A stretch of DNA of 64,000 nt from an uncultured Niabella sp. (GTDB lineage: Bacteria > Bacteroidota > Bacteroidia > Chitinophagales > Chitinophagaceae). Both the position numbers and the translations under genes were made by a program. The stretch spans positions 36,556 through 100,555 of the forward strand of contig CAKSQK010000008.1 in the NCBI GenBank assembly GCA_934486785.1, read 5' to 3'. Under the pieces are notes generated by a model. That model did not search any database, was not told the DNA's origin, and saw only the letters and a list, made by a program, of their open reading frames with translations. Positions 35,379-44,011 of this stretch are shown piece after piece. The stretch's first letter is position 1. Every line of letters starts with the position of its first letter.

Positions 35379-36905
35379 ATGCATTGTAAAAAACTGCTCC
35401 TGATCATTTCGTTTTTCTTTTCCGTTGCTTTGTATGCACAGTACACAACGCTGATTAAAAACCTGGTTGCTGATGCCACACAGAATTCTATGCTCGAAAA
35501 GTTGGGCACTCACCTCACTGACCGTATCGGGCCACGGCTTGTAGGCTCATCGCAAATGAAAGCCGCCCATGATTGGGTGATAGATACTTACAAAACCTGG
35601 GGCATACCTGCAGAAAACCAGCAATACGGCCAGTGGCTGGGCTGGGAGCGGGGCGTTTCGCACATTGACATGATGTACCCGCGGGTGCAAAGCCTGCGTG
35701 GCACGCAACTGGCATGGAGCCCCAAAACCCCGGCCAATGGCATTACCGCAGAAGTGGTGATGATCCCTTTTGCGGCAGACTCTGTTCAGTTTGTAAAACA
35801 ACTGGCCGGCGTAAAGGGCAAGATCGTAATGATTAGTATGCCGCAGCCAACAGGCAGAACAGACGATAACTGGGAACGATTTGCCAAAAAAGAATCTTTT
35901 GAAAAAATGAAGGCTGAACGTGAAAGGCAAACCGCTGCCTGGCGCACGAATATGGCACGTACCGGCTATACCGAACGTACCATACCGGCTGCATTGGAAA
36001 AAGCCGGCGCCGCAGGAGTGATCTCGTCTTACTGGAGCCGTGCCTACGGATCCAATAAAATATTTGGCGCCAATACCAAAAACATTCCTGTGGTTGATAT
36101 TTCGCTGGAAGATTATGGCATGCTTTACCGGCTGGTGCGCGATGGGCACAAACCGCGGGTGAGGATCATGGCCGATTCAAAAAAAACGGGCTGGCAACCC
36201 ACCTACAATACAATGGCCATGATAAAAGGCGTTGAAAAGCCCGAAGAATACGTAATGCTGTCGGCACACCTTGATTCGTGGGATGGCGCCACCGGCGCTA
36301 CAGATAACGCCACCGGCACCATTATTATGATGGAAGCCATGCGCCTGCTAAAAAAATGGTATCCCAATCCTAAACGAACAATTATTGCCGGCCACTGGGG
36401 CGGCGAGGAGCAGGGTCTGAACGGATCGCGCGCATATGTAAAAGACAACCCCGAGATCGTAAACAACATACAGGCTGTATTTAACGCAGATGGCGGCACA
36501 GGCAGGCTGAACTTTATTAATGGCGCCGGCTTTTTGCACGGCTACGATTTTTTAGGCAGATGGCTGGCGGCAGTACCCAGGGAAATAGGTTCAGAGATAC
36601 AGGCGCATTACCCGGGCACGCCATCATCAGGCGGATCAGACAATGCTTCATTTCTTCCTGCAGGTATTCCATCTTATTACCTGGGCACGGTCAATTGGGA
36701 TTACGGAACCGTAACCTGGCATACCAACCTGGACACTTATGATAAAATTGTTTTTGATGACTTAAAGGCTAACGTAATCGCCACGGCTATACTGGCTTAC
36801 ATGGCAAGCGAAGAGCCGGAACTTGTGCCGCGCGACAGGATCAAACTGCCGGGCAATATGAAATGGCCCGAAGCCCGGGATGCCATACGCAAAGGCGGGG
36901 AGTAA
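35379..36905 (+). CDS. M28-family zinc metallopeptidase, exported
   Basis: This 508-residue peptidase has a signal peptide (VALYAQ, about residue 21). A PA-like domain is inserted in the first half. Zinc ligands of the M28 aminopeptidase/carboxypeptidase Q type are visible: His and Asp in LSAHLDSWDGATGATDNATG, the Glu pair in WGGEEQGLNGSRAY, Asp in FNADGGTGR and the last His in TWHTNLDTYDK. It probably degrades peptides in the periplasm. ATG at 35379 (MHCKKLLLIISF) is the start; the frame is open back to 35355 without an ATG. Monocistronic by spacing. Confidence 0.92.
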   Translation: MHCKKLLLIISFFFSVALYAQYTTLIKNLVADATQNSMLEKLGTHLTDRIGPRLVGSSQMKAAHDWVIDTYKTWGIPAENQQYGQWLGWERGVSHIDMMYPRVQSLRGTQLAWSPKTPANGITAEVVMIPFAADSVQFVKQLAGVKGKIVMISMPQPTGRTDDNWERFAKKESFEKMKAERERQTAAWRTNMARTGYTERTIPAALEKAGAAGVISSYWSRAYGSNKIFGANTKNIPVVDISLEDYGMLYRLVRDGHKPRVRIMADSKKTGWQPTYNTMAMIKGVEKPEEYVMLSAHLDSWDGATGATDNATGTIIMMEAMRLLKKWYPNPKRTIIAGHWGGEEQGLNGSRAYVKDNPEIVNNIQAVFNADGGTGRLNFINGAGFLHGYDFLGRWLAAVPREIGSEIQAHYPGTPSSGGSDNASFLPAGIPSYYLGTVNWDYGTVTWHTNLDTYDKIVFDDLKANVIATAILAYMASEEPELVPRDRIKLPGNMKWPEARDAIRKGGE

Positions 36906-36968
36906 AAATTGCTGTGCGCCTGTTGCGTTTTGTAGCCTTTGTGCGTTATAAACAGTAAAGCAAATTTA

Positions 36969-37337
36969 ATGAAGCGTATTTACATCACCGTGTTGGTAAG
37001 CGCATTGATCATTGGTGGCAGCATTTTGTTTACTGCCTGCAGCAAAGAGCAGGAGCGTCAATACGAGCAGGATCTTAGTTATAGTACAGGAGCAACCATC
37101 AGCCCCAATGCTACTATTGTAGCGACAGACGAACGCAAGTGTGCATGTTGCGGCGGTTTCCTGTTAAGTATTAACGGCCAAAAACCTGTAGCCAGCGACT
37201 ATTTTTTAACGTATGATTTCCCCGGGGGGTATAAGCCCACATCTTTCCCCGTGAAAGTATATATTGACTGGGAAAAAGACCGAAACGCCTGTATCAACGA
37301 TAAAGTGACCATCAAACGCATTATTGTGATCAAATAA
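36969..37337 (+). CDS. Small lipoprotein of unknown function
   Basis: This 122-residue protein has a lipoprotein signal (FTACS, Cys near residue 23). A four-Cys-like segment ERKCACCGGFLLSI lies in the middle, and the rest looks like a small beta domain (KVYIDWEKDRNACIND). I do not recognise it. It is followed by a bidirectional terminator. A metal-binding role for the Cys cluster is possible but not shown. The ATG at 36969 was chosen because it starts the signal; the frame is open 30 bases further upstream. Confidence 0.75.
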   Translation: MKRIYITVLVSALIIGGSILFTACSKEQERQYEQDLSYSTGATISPNATIVATDERKCACCGGFLLSINGQKPVASDYFLTYDFPGGYKPTSFPVKVYIDWEKDRNACINDKVTIKRIIVIK

Positions 37338-37370
37338 ATTAGAGCAAACTTTTATCTTATAAAAATAAAA

Positions 37371-37398
37371 AACCGGTTCAACGCGAACCGGTTTTTTT
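37371..37398. terminator. Bidirectional terminator between the small lipoprotein gene and ndk
   Basis: A perfect nine-base stem AACCGGTTC (37371-37379) and GAACCGGTT (37385-37393) has T after it on the + strand and A before it, so it can act in both directions on the convergent genes. Confidence 0.9.
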
Positions 37399-37417
37399 CA
37401 TTCTATGTAAAATTCTT

Positions 37418-37834
37418 TTATACGCGTTCAAAAGCGCTGAAGAAGAAGTTCCCTTCAATCGCTGCGTTCTCATCACTATCGCTGCCATGCACGGCGTTCT
37501 CTTCAATTGATACCGCAAATTGCTTGCGAATGGTACCCTCTGCGGCATTGGCCGGGTTGGTTGCGCCAATCAGCTCGCGGAAAGAGGCAACCGCATTTTC
37601 TTTTTCCAGAATGGCTGCAATAATTGGGCCGCGGCTCATGTAAGCCACCAGGTCGTTATAAAAAGGCCTTTCTTTATGCACCGCATAAAATTCGGCCGCT
37701 TTTTCGGGTGTTAATTTGGTTACTTTTAAAGCCACCAGCCTGAATCCTTCCTTCTCAATACGGTCAATTATTTGCCCCGCGTAACCTTTCTCCATCGCGT
37801 CGGGCTTGATCATGGTAAATGTACGATTGCTCAT
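37418..37834 (-). CDS. ndk: Nucleoside diphosphate kinase
   Basis: This 138-residue enzyme transfers the gamma phosphate between nucleoside triphosphates and diphosphates. It starts [15 protein letters not shown], and the phosphorylated His is in [12 protein letters not shown]. Length and motifs are normal. It is divergent from the DHH phosphoesterase gene and ends at a bidirectional terminator. Confidence 0.96.
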   Translation of the reverse strand: MSNRTFTMIKPDAMEKGYAGQIIDRIEKEGFRLVALKVTKLTPEKAAEFYAVHKERPFYNDLVAYMSRGPIIAAILEKENAVASFRELIGATNPANAAEGTIRKQFAVSIEENAVHGSDSDENAAIEGNFFFSAFERV

Positions 37835-37920
37835 AATTATTCTGTTTATTTGGGTGGCGAAGGTACAAAAAGATAATCATCGGCTTAAAGGTTTATTTTA
37901 CCTATTTTTGCGCCTCTTAA

Positions 37921-38928
37921 ATGAAACCGATTTCAGAGATATACTCCCTTTTACAGCAACCTGCAAAGGTGGTTGTTACCATGCATCAAAAGCCTGATGC
38001 CGATGCAATGGGTTCCGCTTTGGCGCTTTACCATTTTCTGGTGAAACTGGGTCATGACGTAACGGTGGTTTCGCCTACCAATTGGGCTGGATGGCTGAAC
38101 TGGATGCCTGGCTGCAAAAGCGTGATCAAATTTGAGAATAACAGGCAAAAGGTAGAAGAATTATTAAAAAACACCGGCTATCTTTTTTGCCTTGACTTCA
38201 ACATCTTTCACCGCACTAAATACTTGGCGCCGCTGCTTAGTGAAGCCGGGTGTGTTAAAATATTAATAGATCACCACCAGGAGCCAGACCTCGCTTCTTT
38301 TGATTATGGCATCAGCAATACTGGTAAAAGTTCTACCAGCGAAATGATTTACGACCTGATTGTTGACTGGGGCCATGCGAACCTGATTGATGTGCCAATT
38401 GCCGAATGTATTTACGCCGGGGTGATCGCAGATACAGGCTCTTTCAGGTTTGCTTCCACAACCGCATCTGTACACCAGATGGTGGCGCATTTAAAGCAAA
38501 CGGGGTTTGATCATGCCAAAGTGCACAGCAGCCTGTTTGATAATTTTATGGAAAACCGCCTGCGCTTTATAGGCCACGTGCTCAGCAACCGGCTGGAGTT
38601 TATATACGAGTACAATGCCGCCCTGATACATGTTTCAAAGCAGGACCTGATCAAATACGAGATCAAAACCGGTGATACCGAAGGCATTGTGAATTTGCCA
38701 CAGGCCGTGCAGGACATCAAACTGGTGGGAATGGTTGTGGATAGGGATGAGGAAAGAAAATGGAGTTTCAGGAGTAAAGGTAGCTTTGATTGTAATACCT
38801 TTGCGCGAACTTATTTCAATGGTGGAGGCCATTACAATGCTTCGGGAGGAAATACCAAAGACAGCCTGCAGGAAACGATTGAAAAATTTAAACTTGCTTT
38901 GAAAGAAAATGAACATCTTTTACAATAA
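37921..38928 (+). CDS. DHH/DHHA1 phosphoesterase (NrnA-like)
   Basis: This 335-residue cytoplasmic enzyme has the DHH motifs HQKPDADAMGSALAL, LIDHHQEPDLASFD and the DHHA1-terminal FNGGGHYNASGG. It resembles the nano-RNase/pAp-phosphatase NrnA, which degrades very short RNA or pAp. A candidate -7 element TATTTTTG lies at 37903-37910, ten bases before the ATG, so the mRNA leader would be very short. It is followed after 24 bases by an FKBP gene on the same strand. Confidence 0.92.
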   Translation: MKPISEIYSLLQQPAKVVVTMHQKPDADAMGSALALYHFLVKLGHDVTVVSPTNWAGWLNWMPGCKSVIKFENNRQKVEELLKNTGYLFCLDFNIFHRTKYLAPLLSEAGCVKILIDHHQEPDLASFDYGISNTGKSSTSEMIYDLIVDWGHANLIDVPIAECIYAGVIADTGSFRFASTTASVHQMVAHLKQTGFDHAKVHSSLFDNFMENRLRFIGHVLSNRLEFIYEYNAALIHVSKQDLIKYEIKTGDTEGIVNLPQAVQDIKLVGMVVDRDEERKWSFRSKGSFDCNTFARTYFNGGGHYNASGGNTKDSLQETIEKFKLALKENEHLLQ

Positions 38929-38952
38929 CACAATACAATTAAAAAATCACAA

Positions 38953-39981
38953 ATGAAACGTTTACACATTTTGAGTTTAGTAGTTTGCGCAGCGCTTGCA
39001 TTTACAGGCTGTAAAGACGCCAGCTATAAAACAACACCAAGCGGCCTGAAGTATAAGCTGATTGAGGGCGGCAGCAAAGACAGCACCAAGGAAGGCGATG
39101 TTTTGAAAATGCACGTTACCCAAAAGATCTCAGGCGCTAAAGACACCATGCTCACTGATACCTACGGAAAACTTCCTGCTTTTGTAAAAATACAAGCCCC
39201 GCCTCCCGGTCAGCCGGTATACGGGCCAGACGAACTGTTCAAACATTTGAAAAAAGGAGATAGCCTTGTTACTGTAATTTATGTGGATTCGCTGATTAAA
39301 AAGGGCCTTGCACAGGAAGCCCAAATGCCTCCTTACATTAAGAAAGGCGATAAGATCACTTTTACTTTTAAAGTAATTGAAGTGTTCAGAAACGACAGCA
39401 TTGCACAAGCCGATTACCAGAAAGAAATGGAAAGAGACGCGCCGCGCCAGAAAAAAGAGCAGGAAGAAATGATGAAGAAGATGCAGAAAGAAAGCGAGGC
39501 CGCGTTGAAAAAAGAAATTGATTCGCTGACAAAGGCAGGCGAAGTTGCCAGGCAGGAGCAGGAAGTAACCGGCTTCTTAAAGAGCAAAGGCATTAACGCT
39601 ACCAAAACAGCCCTGGGCACTTTTGTAAAAGTTGATAACCCCGGCACCGGCGCACAGGTGGCTGATGATAAATTTGTGACTGTAAAATACACCGGCAAAA
39701 AGTTATTGGCCGACAGTACTTTTGAGTCTAACTCATTTACCATGCCTATTGGAAGAGGCGGCAGCATTCCTGGTTTTGAAGACGGCCTGAGGCAGTTTAA
39801 AAAAGGTGGAAAAGGAACCATTTACATTCCGGGTTACCTGGCTTATGGTAAAAACAATCCTCCCATTTTTAAACCTTATGAAGCACTGGCTTTTGAAGTG
39901 GAAATTACCGAAGTAAGCGATAGCGAACCCGCTCCACAACTTCCACCCGGCCACTCAGCTGACGATGGCCATAATCATTAA
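38953..39981 (+). CDS. FKBP-type peptidyl-prolyl isomerase, lipoprotein
   Basis: This 342-residue protein has a lipoprotein signal (AFTGCK, Cys20). A weak, FKBP-like first domain (about 30-150) is followed by a charged coiled-coil helix rich in Lys and Glu (about 150-215) and a typical FKBP domain (about 215-325: VTVKYTGKKL, IPGFEDGLRQFKKGGKG, YIPGYLAYG). The C-terminus is His-rich (HSADDGHNH). It speeds prolyl isomerisation of exported proteins. The layout (degenerate domain, helix, active domain) recalls periplasmic FkpA/Mip-type chaperones. Confidence 0.9.
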   Translation: MKRLHILSLVVCAALAFTGCKDASYKTTPSGLKYKLIEGGSKDSTKEGDVLKMHVTQKISGAKDTMLTDTYGKLPAFVKIQAPPPGQPVYGPDELFKHLKKGDSLVTVIYVDSLIKKGLAQEAQMPPYIKKGDKITFTFKVIEVFRNDSIAQADYQKEMERDAPRQKKEQEEMMKKMQKESEAALKKEIDSLTKAGEVARQEQEVTGFLKSKGINATKTALGTFVKVDNPGTGAQVADDKFVTVKYTGKKLLADSTFESNSFTMPIGRGGSIPGFEDGLRQFKKGGKGTIYIPGYLAYGKNNPPIFKPYEALAFEVEITEVSDSEPAPQLPPGHSADDGHNH

Positions 39982-40004
39982 TAACTATAAAGTTTAGATA
40001 TTTT

Positions 40005-40029
40005 AAACCGCCAACCGGCGGTTTTTTTT
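40005..40029 (+). terminator. Terminator after the FKBP gene
   Basis: The stem AAACCGCC (40005-40012) and GGCGGTTT (40017-40024) with an AACC loop runs into T to 40029. It ends the DHH-FKBP unit. The next 180 bases up to 40212 show no feature I can name. Confidence 0.88.
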
Positions 40030-40212
40030 ATGCCATAAGCGCTAAAAATAATTGTACTCATTTTTCGCAGGCAAGTCTTCAACGAAAATCTGTCTACAAA
40101 CAGCGTTTGTTCCATCTATTAAAACAGTTCGTTCAGTTTTTTTTTAAAAATTATATTGGCATAAGTGTTGCAATACATCCTGTAAGCGTTACAACGAAAA
40201 TTCAACACTCAC

Positions 40213-40563
40213 ATGGCAGGCATCAGGCGTTTTTTTATAAATTTTTTAAGGTACATTCAAAGCTTTTTTACCAAAGTGGATTTTGGCGACCTTGTGCGCA
40301 ATCAAAAAGCACAGGTGCTTGATGTAAGAACAAATAAGGAGTGTGAAGATTTCGGCTGTATTCAAGACTCTATCAATATACCGCTTGAAAACTTGCGGCT
40401 GGAGTTGTCAAAGTTAGATAAAGATAAACCGCTGATTATTTGCTGTGGAAATGGTATGCGCAGCGGCCTGGCCAGGCAAATTTTGTTAAACGCAGGTTTT
40501 AAGGCCGTGTACAGGGGCGGTTCGGTGGATGGACTAAAACGTAAATTAAAAGCCAGTGCCTGA
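40213..40563 (+). CDS. Rhodanese-like domain protein
   Basis: This 116-residue protein is a single rhodanese fold after an N-terminal basic helix (MAGIRRFFINFLRYIQSFF). The active-site loop reads CCGNGMRSG, with Cys and the following Arg in the normal places, so it may carry a persulfide. LDVRTNKECEDFGCIQDSIN is the usual first motif. It overlaps the thioredoxin gene by 8 bases. A shared thiol/sulfur-transfer role is plausible (inference). ATG at 40213 was chosen; an upstream ATG frame is different. Confidence 0.88.
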   Translation: MAGIRRFFINFLRYIQSFFTKVDFGDLVRNQKAQVLDVRTNKECEDFGCIQDSINIPLENLRLELSKLDKDKPLIICCGNGMRSGLARQILLNAGFKAVYRGGSVDGLKRKLKASA

Positions 40564-40855
40564 TACATTTTCTGATCTGATCAATGGAGACAAACCTGTA
40601 CTCGTAGATTTTTTTGCGGAGTGGTGCGGCCCCTGCAAAATGATGAAGCCCGTACTGGAACAGCTTAAACAAAAGGTGGGAGACAGCGTCACCATTATAA
40701 AAGTGGATGTGGACAAAAGTCCCCGCGCGGCCGCGGCTTACGGCATACAAGGCGTGCCCACGCTCATCTTATTTAAAAAAGGAAACATTGTGTGGCGGCA
40801 AAGCGGTGTGGTGGAGGCCGGCCGGCTGGAGCAGGTGATCAAAGCGCATTTGTAA
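40556..40855 (+). CDS. Thioredoxin
   Basis: This 99-residue thioredoxin has the redox site WCGPCK, the cis-Pro in IQGVPTLILFKKG and no signal peptide, so it is cytoplasmic. It begins with GTG at 40556, overlapping the rhodanese stop (GTGCCTGA), which means translational coupling. The pairing with a rhodanese suggests that it reduces the persulfide or disulfide formed on that protein. It ends 2 bases before the convergent LutA-like gene. Confidence 0.93.
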   Translation: MPDTFSDLINGDKPVLVDFFAEWCGPCKMMKPVLEQLKQKVGDSVTIIKVDVDKSPRAAAAYGIQGVPTLILFKKGNIVWRQSGVVEAGRLEQVIKAHL

Positions 40856-40857
40856 AG

Positions 40858-41580
40858 TTACCAGCCGCTTGCCAGCACGTCTGCAATATGCATGGTTTTA
40901 ATGTTCAATCCTTTTCCATCAATATATCCCTGCTGGTGCATCAGGCAGGAAAGGTCAGTACTGATAATGTATTGAGCGCCGGTGTCTGCCGCGTGCTCTA
41001 CTTTTTGTTCTCCCATATTTACAGAAATAGAAGGGAACTTAACGGCAAACGTACCGCCGAAACCGCAACAGGTTTCTACATCTTTCATTTCCCTTAATGT
41101 TAGTCCCTTTACATTTTCGAGCAAAATACGCGGCCCTTGTTTAATATGGCATTCGCGCAACGCGGCACAGCTATCATGATAAGTGGCCACACCGTTTAGC
41201 GTGGCACCGGTATCTTTCACATTCAATACTTTTAAAAGAAATTCTGTAAATTCAAAGGTTCTGGCGCCAAGGCTTTTCACTTCATTATGAATAGAAGAAT
41301 TGTCAAACAGTTTTCCATAATAATTTCTTACAAAACCCACACAACTGGCGCTTGGTGCTACAATGTATTCAGCTCCTTCAAAGTCTTTGATGAACTTGGA
41401 ACAAACGGCTTTGGCCTCATTCCAAAAACCCGCGTTGAAAGCGGGTTGGCCACAGCAGGTTTGTTCGGTATTGTAATGTACGTTACAGCCGAATTTTTCC
41501 AGGATCTTCACCATGTTAAACCCCGTTTGCGGGTATAACTGATCAACAAAACAGGGTATGAATATATGAACGTTGTACAT
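40858..41580 (-). CDS. LutA-like Fe-S oxidoreductase (CCG-domain protein)
   Basis: This 240-residue protein consists of two cysteine-rich CCG domains: FIPCFVDQLYP followed by QTCCGQPAFNAG, and SCAALREC followed by VETCCGFGGTFAVKFP. This is the layout of LutA/GlcF-type subunits that take part in L-lactate or glycolate oxidation with LutB and LutC. Neither partner gene is beside it. The CCG cysteines are intact. The gene stands alone, convergent with thioredoxin. Confidence 0.9.
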   Translation of the reverse strand: MYNVHIFIPCFVDQLYPQTGFNMVKILEKFGCNVHYNTEQTCCGQPAFNAGFWNEAKAVCSKFIKDFEGAEYIVAPSASCVGFVRNYYGKLFDNSSIHNEVKSLGARTFEFTEFLLKVLNVKDTGATLNGVATYHDSCAALRECHIKQGPRILLENVKGLTLREMKDVETCCGFGGTFAVKFPSISVNMGEQKVEHAADTGAQYIISTDLSCLMHQQGYIDGKGLNIKTMHIADVLASGW

Positions 41581-41682
41581 TTATGTCAGAGGTTAATGCG
41601 GGTAACAGGAATTTCCTTTGTCAAATATAGCACAATCTGTTTGCGATAAATGCATTCATGCCGGCGTGTAATCCGTGCGCAC

Positions 41683-42153
41683 TCAATCAATCATTTTTAA
41701 CGCGGTAATAGCAGCTTCTTCGCCTTTATGGCCATGAATGCCGCCCACGCGCTCGGCAGCCTGCTGTTCGTTCAAAACGGTGAGCACACCAAAAATGGTA
41801 GGTACTGGAAGCATCAGGTTGAGTTGCGTTACACCGTCTGTAACGGAGCGGCACACGTAATCAAAATGAGGCGTATCGCCCTGTATCACACAGCCCAGCG
41901 CTATATATGCCGAGGGAAGGTTGAGCGATTCTTTTGCCTTGCTCCAGTGGCGCTTGATGGCAAAGGGTATTTCCACCGCGCCGGGCACCACAATGCTTTC
42001 AGACTGTATGTTGTGCTCTGCAAAAACCTTATGGCAGCCGCTCTCCAGCTCATCAGTAATGTGAGCGTTCCATTCGGTTTTTACAATAACGATAAAGGCA
42101 TCCTCTTTCAGGATGCCCTTATGCAATAAAGTATCGTTGCCCTGTGATGCCAT
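41683..42153 (-). CDS. ribH: 6,7-dimethyl-8-ribityllumazine synthase
   Basis: This 156-residue enzyme condenses the ribitylamino-uracil with dihydroxybutanone phosphate in riboflavin synthesis and usually forms icosahedral shells. The family segments VVPGAVEIPFAIKR, GCVIQGDTPHFDYVC and VLTVLNEQQAAERVGG are intact, including the catalytic His. It follows the TPR-protein gene by 2 bases and is the last of the pdhA-TPR-ribH unit. Confidence 0.94.
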   Translation of the reverse strand: MASQGNDTLLHKGILKEDAFIVIVKTEWNAHITDELESGCHKVFAEHNIQSESIVVPGAVEIPFAIKRHWSKAKESLNLPSAYIALGCVIQGDTPHFDYVCRSVTDGVTQLNLMLPVPTIFGVLTVLNEQQAAERVGGIHGHKGEEAAITALKMID

Positions 42154-42155
42154 AG

Positions 42156-42854
42156 TTAATTAACCTGGTAAACACCCAGTTGCGCAAGGTACTTGTCTGC
42201 TTCAAAGCCCTGCTGGGTGCGTGGGTATTTTTGTTTCAGTTCTTTATAAAGCGTGATCGCCTCATCTTTATTATTTAAAACATGCTGCGCCAGGTAAGCT
42301 GCGCTAAACAGCGCCTCGGCAGAAGCCGTTTGATCTTCTTCAAAATGGCGGGCAGCTTTTTTGTAATAATTCAAAGCTTCAGCACCATTACCCAAATCGC
42401 CGTAGGCGTCGCCTAAAAGCTTGTAAGCCCTTTGCTGTACTGGTTTTGAATCGGTGCTGAATTTTTTCAGGTGATCTACCGCTTTTTGGTTTTGATTGAG
42501 CTTGAGGTAAGATACACCCGCGTAATAATGAGCCAAGTTGCCCACGGGTGTGCCGCTATAATTCTGGGCTATTTTAATAAACCCGGGATTTACGCCATCG
42601 CCATTCAGCGCCAGTTGAAAAGAGTCGAGCCTGAAATATTCCTCAGCCTTAAAGCTTTTATCCTGCGCCTCGGTAATTTTTGGCTTTTGAACAAAATTTT
42701 TATAAGCTAAAAATCCTCCAACCAACAGGATAAGCGCTCCAAGGATGATCACGGTGATCTTACCGTTTTTGTCCCAGAATCTTTTAGCTTTATCAATTAC
42801 TTCCGCAGCATCATTTTGTTCATTTTCAGCATGATGCTTAGTCTTAGCTGCCAT
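42156..42854 (-). CDS. Membrane-anchored TPR protein (YfgM/ancillary SecYEG-like)
   Basis: This 232-residue protein has a charged N-terminal tail, one membrane segment (about 33-52, ITVIILGALILLVGGFLAY) and a periplasmic TPR region. The layout resembles the YfgM-type proteins that accompany the Sec translocon or protect against stress. No enzymatic motif is present. It lies between pdhA and ribH and shares their transcript. Its TPR repeats (YYAGVSYLKLNQNQKAV, YKLLGDAYGDLGN) suggest protein binding. Confidence 0.85.
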   Translation of the reverse strand: MAAKTKHHAENEQNDAAEVIDKAKRFWDKNGKITVIILGALILLVGGFLAYKNFVQKPKITEAQDKSFKAEEYFRLDSFQLALNGDGVNPGFIKIAQNYSGTPVGNLAHYYAGVSYLKLNQNQKAVDHLKKFSTDSKPVQQRAYKLLGDAYGDLGNGAEALNYYKKAARHFEEDQTASAEALFSAAYLAQHVLNNKDEAITLYKELKQKYPRTQQGFEADKYLAQLGVYQVN

Positions 42855-42877
42855 TGTTATTTACTTGAATTTTATGA

Positions 42878-43873
42878 TTAATCTACAATAAACGGGTAGT
42901 TTTGATCCACATACACATCCTTCAGCACTTCGTCATCATCCGGCCAGGGGCTTTCTTCGGCAAATTGTACTGATGCGTTCACTACTTCATCGCACCTGTC
43001 ATCAATTTCTTTCAGCTCCTGTTCCGTTGCCAGGTTGTTGTCGAGCATGTATGACCTGATCTGTGTAATGGGGTCTTTCGATTTGTATTCTTCCACCTCA
43101 TCTTTGGTGCGGTATTTCTGCGGGTCGCTAATGGAGTGGCCTTTATAGCGGTACGTATTAATTTCCAAAAGAGTAGGGCCGCCGTTTTCACGCGCTCTTT
43201 TTACAGCTTTGGCCACTGCATCGTGCACGGTTTCGGGGTGCATGCCATCCACTTTTTCTGACGGCATGTTATATGCAGCGCCGATCTGGTAAATTTCTGT
43301 TACGTTTGAAGTGCGCGCCACAGAGGTTCCCATGGCGTAGTTGTTGTTTTCGCAAATGTAGATCACGGGTAAATTCCAAAGCATGGCCAGGTTAAAGCTT
43401 TCATGCAATATTCCCTGCCTTGAAGCGCCATCTCCAAAAAAGCAAAGCACCACGTTATCAGTTTCCTGGTAATTTTCAGCAAAAGCCAGGCCCGTGCCGG
43501 TACCTATTTGCGCGCCCACAATACCGTGGCCGCCATAAAAGTTTTGCTCTTTACCAAAGAAGTGCATGCTGCCGCCTTTTCCTTTGGCACAACCGGTAGC
43601 TTTGCCATACAGCTCGGCCATACAACTATCCACGCTCACACCTTTTGCAATAGCAAGACCGTGATCACGATATGCCGTAATAAATTTATCTTCAGGCCTG
43701 GTGGCTGTCATGCAGCCTGCCGCGATTGCTTCCTGACCCACATAGGAATGAAAAAACCCGCGGATTTTACCTTCCATTTTGTACTTTTCTTCAGCAGTCA
43801 GTTCAAACTGCCTGATCAACTGCATTAACTCGTACCAGTATAAGTATGTTTCTTTTGAAAATTTTGTTGCCAC
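42878..43873 (-). CDS. pdhA: Pyruvate dehydrogenase E1 component, alpha subunit
   Basis: This 331-residue subunit of the E1 heterotetramer binds thiamine diphosphate and decarboxylates pyruvate. The ThDP motif is visible as GDGASRQGILHESFNLAM to ENNNYAMGT, and the phosphorylation-loop-like YRYKGHSISDPQKYR follows. The beta subunit gene is not adjacent, as is common in this phylum where the genes are split. It is the first gene of a pdhA-TPR-ribH run. Confidence 0.94.
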   Translation of the reverse strand: MATKFSKETYLYWYELMQLIRQFELTAEEKYKMEGKIRGFFHSYVGQEAIAAGCMTATRPEDKFITAYRDHGLAIAKGVSVDSCMAELYGKATGCAKGKGGSMHFFGKEQNFYGGHGIVGAQIGTGTGLAFAENYQETDNVVLCFFGDGASRQGILHESFNLAMLWNLPVIYICENNNYAMGTSVARTSNVTEIYQIGAAYNMPSEKVDGMHPETVHDAVAKAVKRARENGGPTLLEINTYRYKGHSISDPQKYRTKDEVEEYKSKDPITQIRSYMLDNNLATEQELKEIDDRCDEVVNASVQFAEESPWPDDDEVLKDVYVDQNYPFIVD

Positions 43874-43944
43874 AGCTTAAAAATTTGAGTAGCAAAAGTA
43901 AGGGAAAAAGGTGACTTATTAAGGTCAGAATTTGGGCTAAACAA

Positions 43945-43976
43945 AAATGCCCATGGTTTTAAAACCCTGAGCATTT
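43945..43976 (-). terminator. Terminator after the M56 peptidase gene
   Basis: On the minus strand, AAATGC (43976-43971) pairs with GCATTT (43950-43945) around an inner palindrome GGTTTTAAAACC, followed by T-rich sequence. It is 36 bases after the stop of the M56 gene. Confidence 0.7.
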
Positions 43977-44011
43977 CTCAACTTAAAAACATGGTAATAT
44001 TAAAGTACAGC

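Noticed and set aside
41683..43873. A single functional pathway for pdhA, the TPR gene and ribH
   Set aside because: They share spacing and direction, but their known roles do not connect; co-transcription only is claimed.
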